From JBCDIQ01 sp039024295 (GTDB taxonomy: Bacteria; Bacteroidota; Bacteroidia; J057), in NCBI GenBank assembly GCA_039024295.1, contig JBCDIQ010000299.1, positions 1-7,642 on the forward strand: a stretch of DNA of 7,642 nt. The letters are read 5' to 3'. The position numbers and the translations under genes are program-made. Below the pieces are notes generated by a model that did not search any database, was not told the origin of the DNA, and was given only the letters and a program-made list of their open reading frames with translations. Shown here piece after piece: positions 7,346 through 7,642 of this stretch; the stretch's first letter is position 1, and each line of letters opens with the position of its first letter.

Positions 7346-7359
7346 ACCTCATTTGAGGT
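7346..7359. repeat. Short inverted repeat in the rplT-ATPase spacer
   Basis: Arms acctca and tgaggt are exact reverse complements around tt. It is 14 bp in all and lies between the rplT terminator and the ATPase promoter candidate. It could be a second regulatory site, but a six-base arm is easily met by chance. Confidence 0.3.
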
Positions 7360-7380
7360 CATTTCCAATGAATTACCCAC

Positions 7381-7405
7381 AAAAAAAGCCCCTCGAAAGG
7401 GGCTT
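7381..7405 (-). terminator. Rho-independent terminator of rplT
   Basis: On the minus strand AAGCCCC, loop TTTCGA and GGGGCTT form a perfect 7-bp GC-rich stem, followed directly by a run of T (7 T in all counting the last two stem bases). It begins 26 bases after the rplT stop codon at 7432-7434 and separates the ribosomal protein transcript from the ATPase gene. Confidence 0.9.
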
Positions 7406-7431
7406 AGCATAAAATATTGTGAGCGGGTAGC

Positions 7432-7642
7432 TTAATCCAGAGAATCAACTACCGCCTTGAATGCATCAGGATGGTTCATGGCGAGGTCAGCAAGAACCTT
7501 GCGATTCAATCCGATGTTGGATTTTTGTGCTTTACCAATGAAGGCAGAGTAACTCATTCCATACTGACGGGCACCTGCATTGATACGGGTAATCCAGAGC
7601 TTACGGAATTCGCGCTTTCTTACGCGGCGGTCACGGTAGGCG
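7432..7642 (-). CDS. rplT: 50S ribosomal protein L20, N-terminus outside window
   Basis: The visible part is 69 residues and a TAA stop; L20 is usually about 115 residues, so roughly the first 45 lie beyond the window. L20 binds 23S rRNA early in assembly of the large subunit. Hallmarks are RDRRVRKREFRKLWITRINA followed by ARQYGMSYSAFIGK, then IGLNRKVLADLA and the C-terminal PDAFKAVV. In most bacteria the gene follows infC and rpmI, expected upstream off the window. A strong terminator follows it, so it is the last gene of its operon. In some bacteria L20 represses its own operon at the mRNA level, but that region is not in view. Confidence 0.97.
   Translation of the reverse strand, partial: AYRDRRVRKREFRKLWITRINAGARQYGMSYSAFIGKAQKSNIGLNRKVLADLAMNHPDAFKAVVDSLD

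Noticed and set aside
1..7642. CRISPR array, transposon ends, tRNA genes or toxin-antitoxin pairs
   Set aside because: No spaced direct repeats, transposase-like sequence, tRNA cloverleaf or small paired genes were seen; the window is densely filled by six ordinary minus-strand genes.

Overview
The window looks like chromosomal DNA from a member of the Bacteroidota (Cytophagales or a related environmental lineage; the order is a guess). The evidence is indirect: start codons lack Shine-Dalgarno sequences and have A-rich upstream sequence; TAnnTTTG-like promoter boxes are present; the S8 protease is of a Bacteroidota type; and there are several small exported proteins with signal peptides ending in a Gln after the cleavage site. 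All six genes read from the minus strand, so transcription runs from high to low coordinates.

Read in that direction, the window opens with the C-terminal two thirds of rplT (ribosomal protein L20), closed by a clean intrinsic terminator (7381-7405). About 110 bases of spacer follow, with a perfect 23-bp palindrome just before the next gene, an AAA+ ATPase with a DUF4143-type C-terminus (6115-7269). Fifty-three bases later a tight cluster of three exported proteins begins: a subtilisin-like S8 serine protease (4463-6061), a short M1-family zinc aminopeptidase (2798-4435, 27 bases after the protease) and an unrecognised small secreted protein (2230-2793, 4 bases after the peptidase). After a further 88 bases comes a large SLBB-repeat polysaccharide export protein (3-2141) that runs off the window.

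The three-gene cluster is probably one operon whose products act outside the inner membrane, with an endoprotease and an aminopeptidase able to act in sequence on peptides. The SLBB protein probably starts its own transcription unit for capsule or exopolysaccharide export. The ATPase gene appears to be separately controlled, possibly by autoregulation through the palindrome. There are no tRNA or rRNA genes, CRISPR arrays, insertion sequences or gene-free stretches over 300 bases.

I do not see a clearly undescribed defence or mobile system. The items most worth checking are the palindrome-in-promoter arrangement at the ATPase gene and the protease/peptidase/unknown-protein operon.
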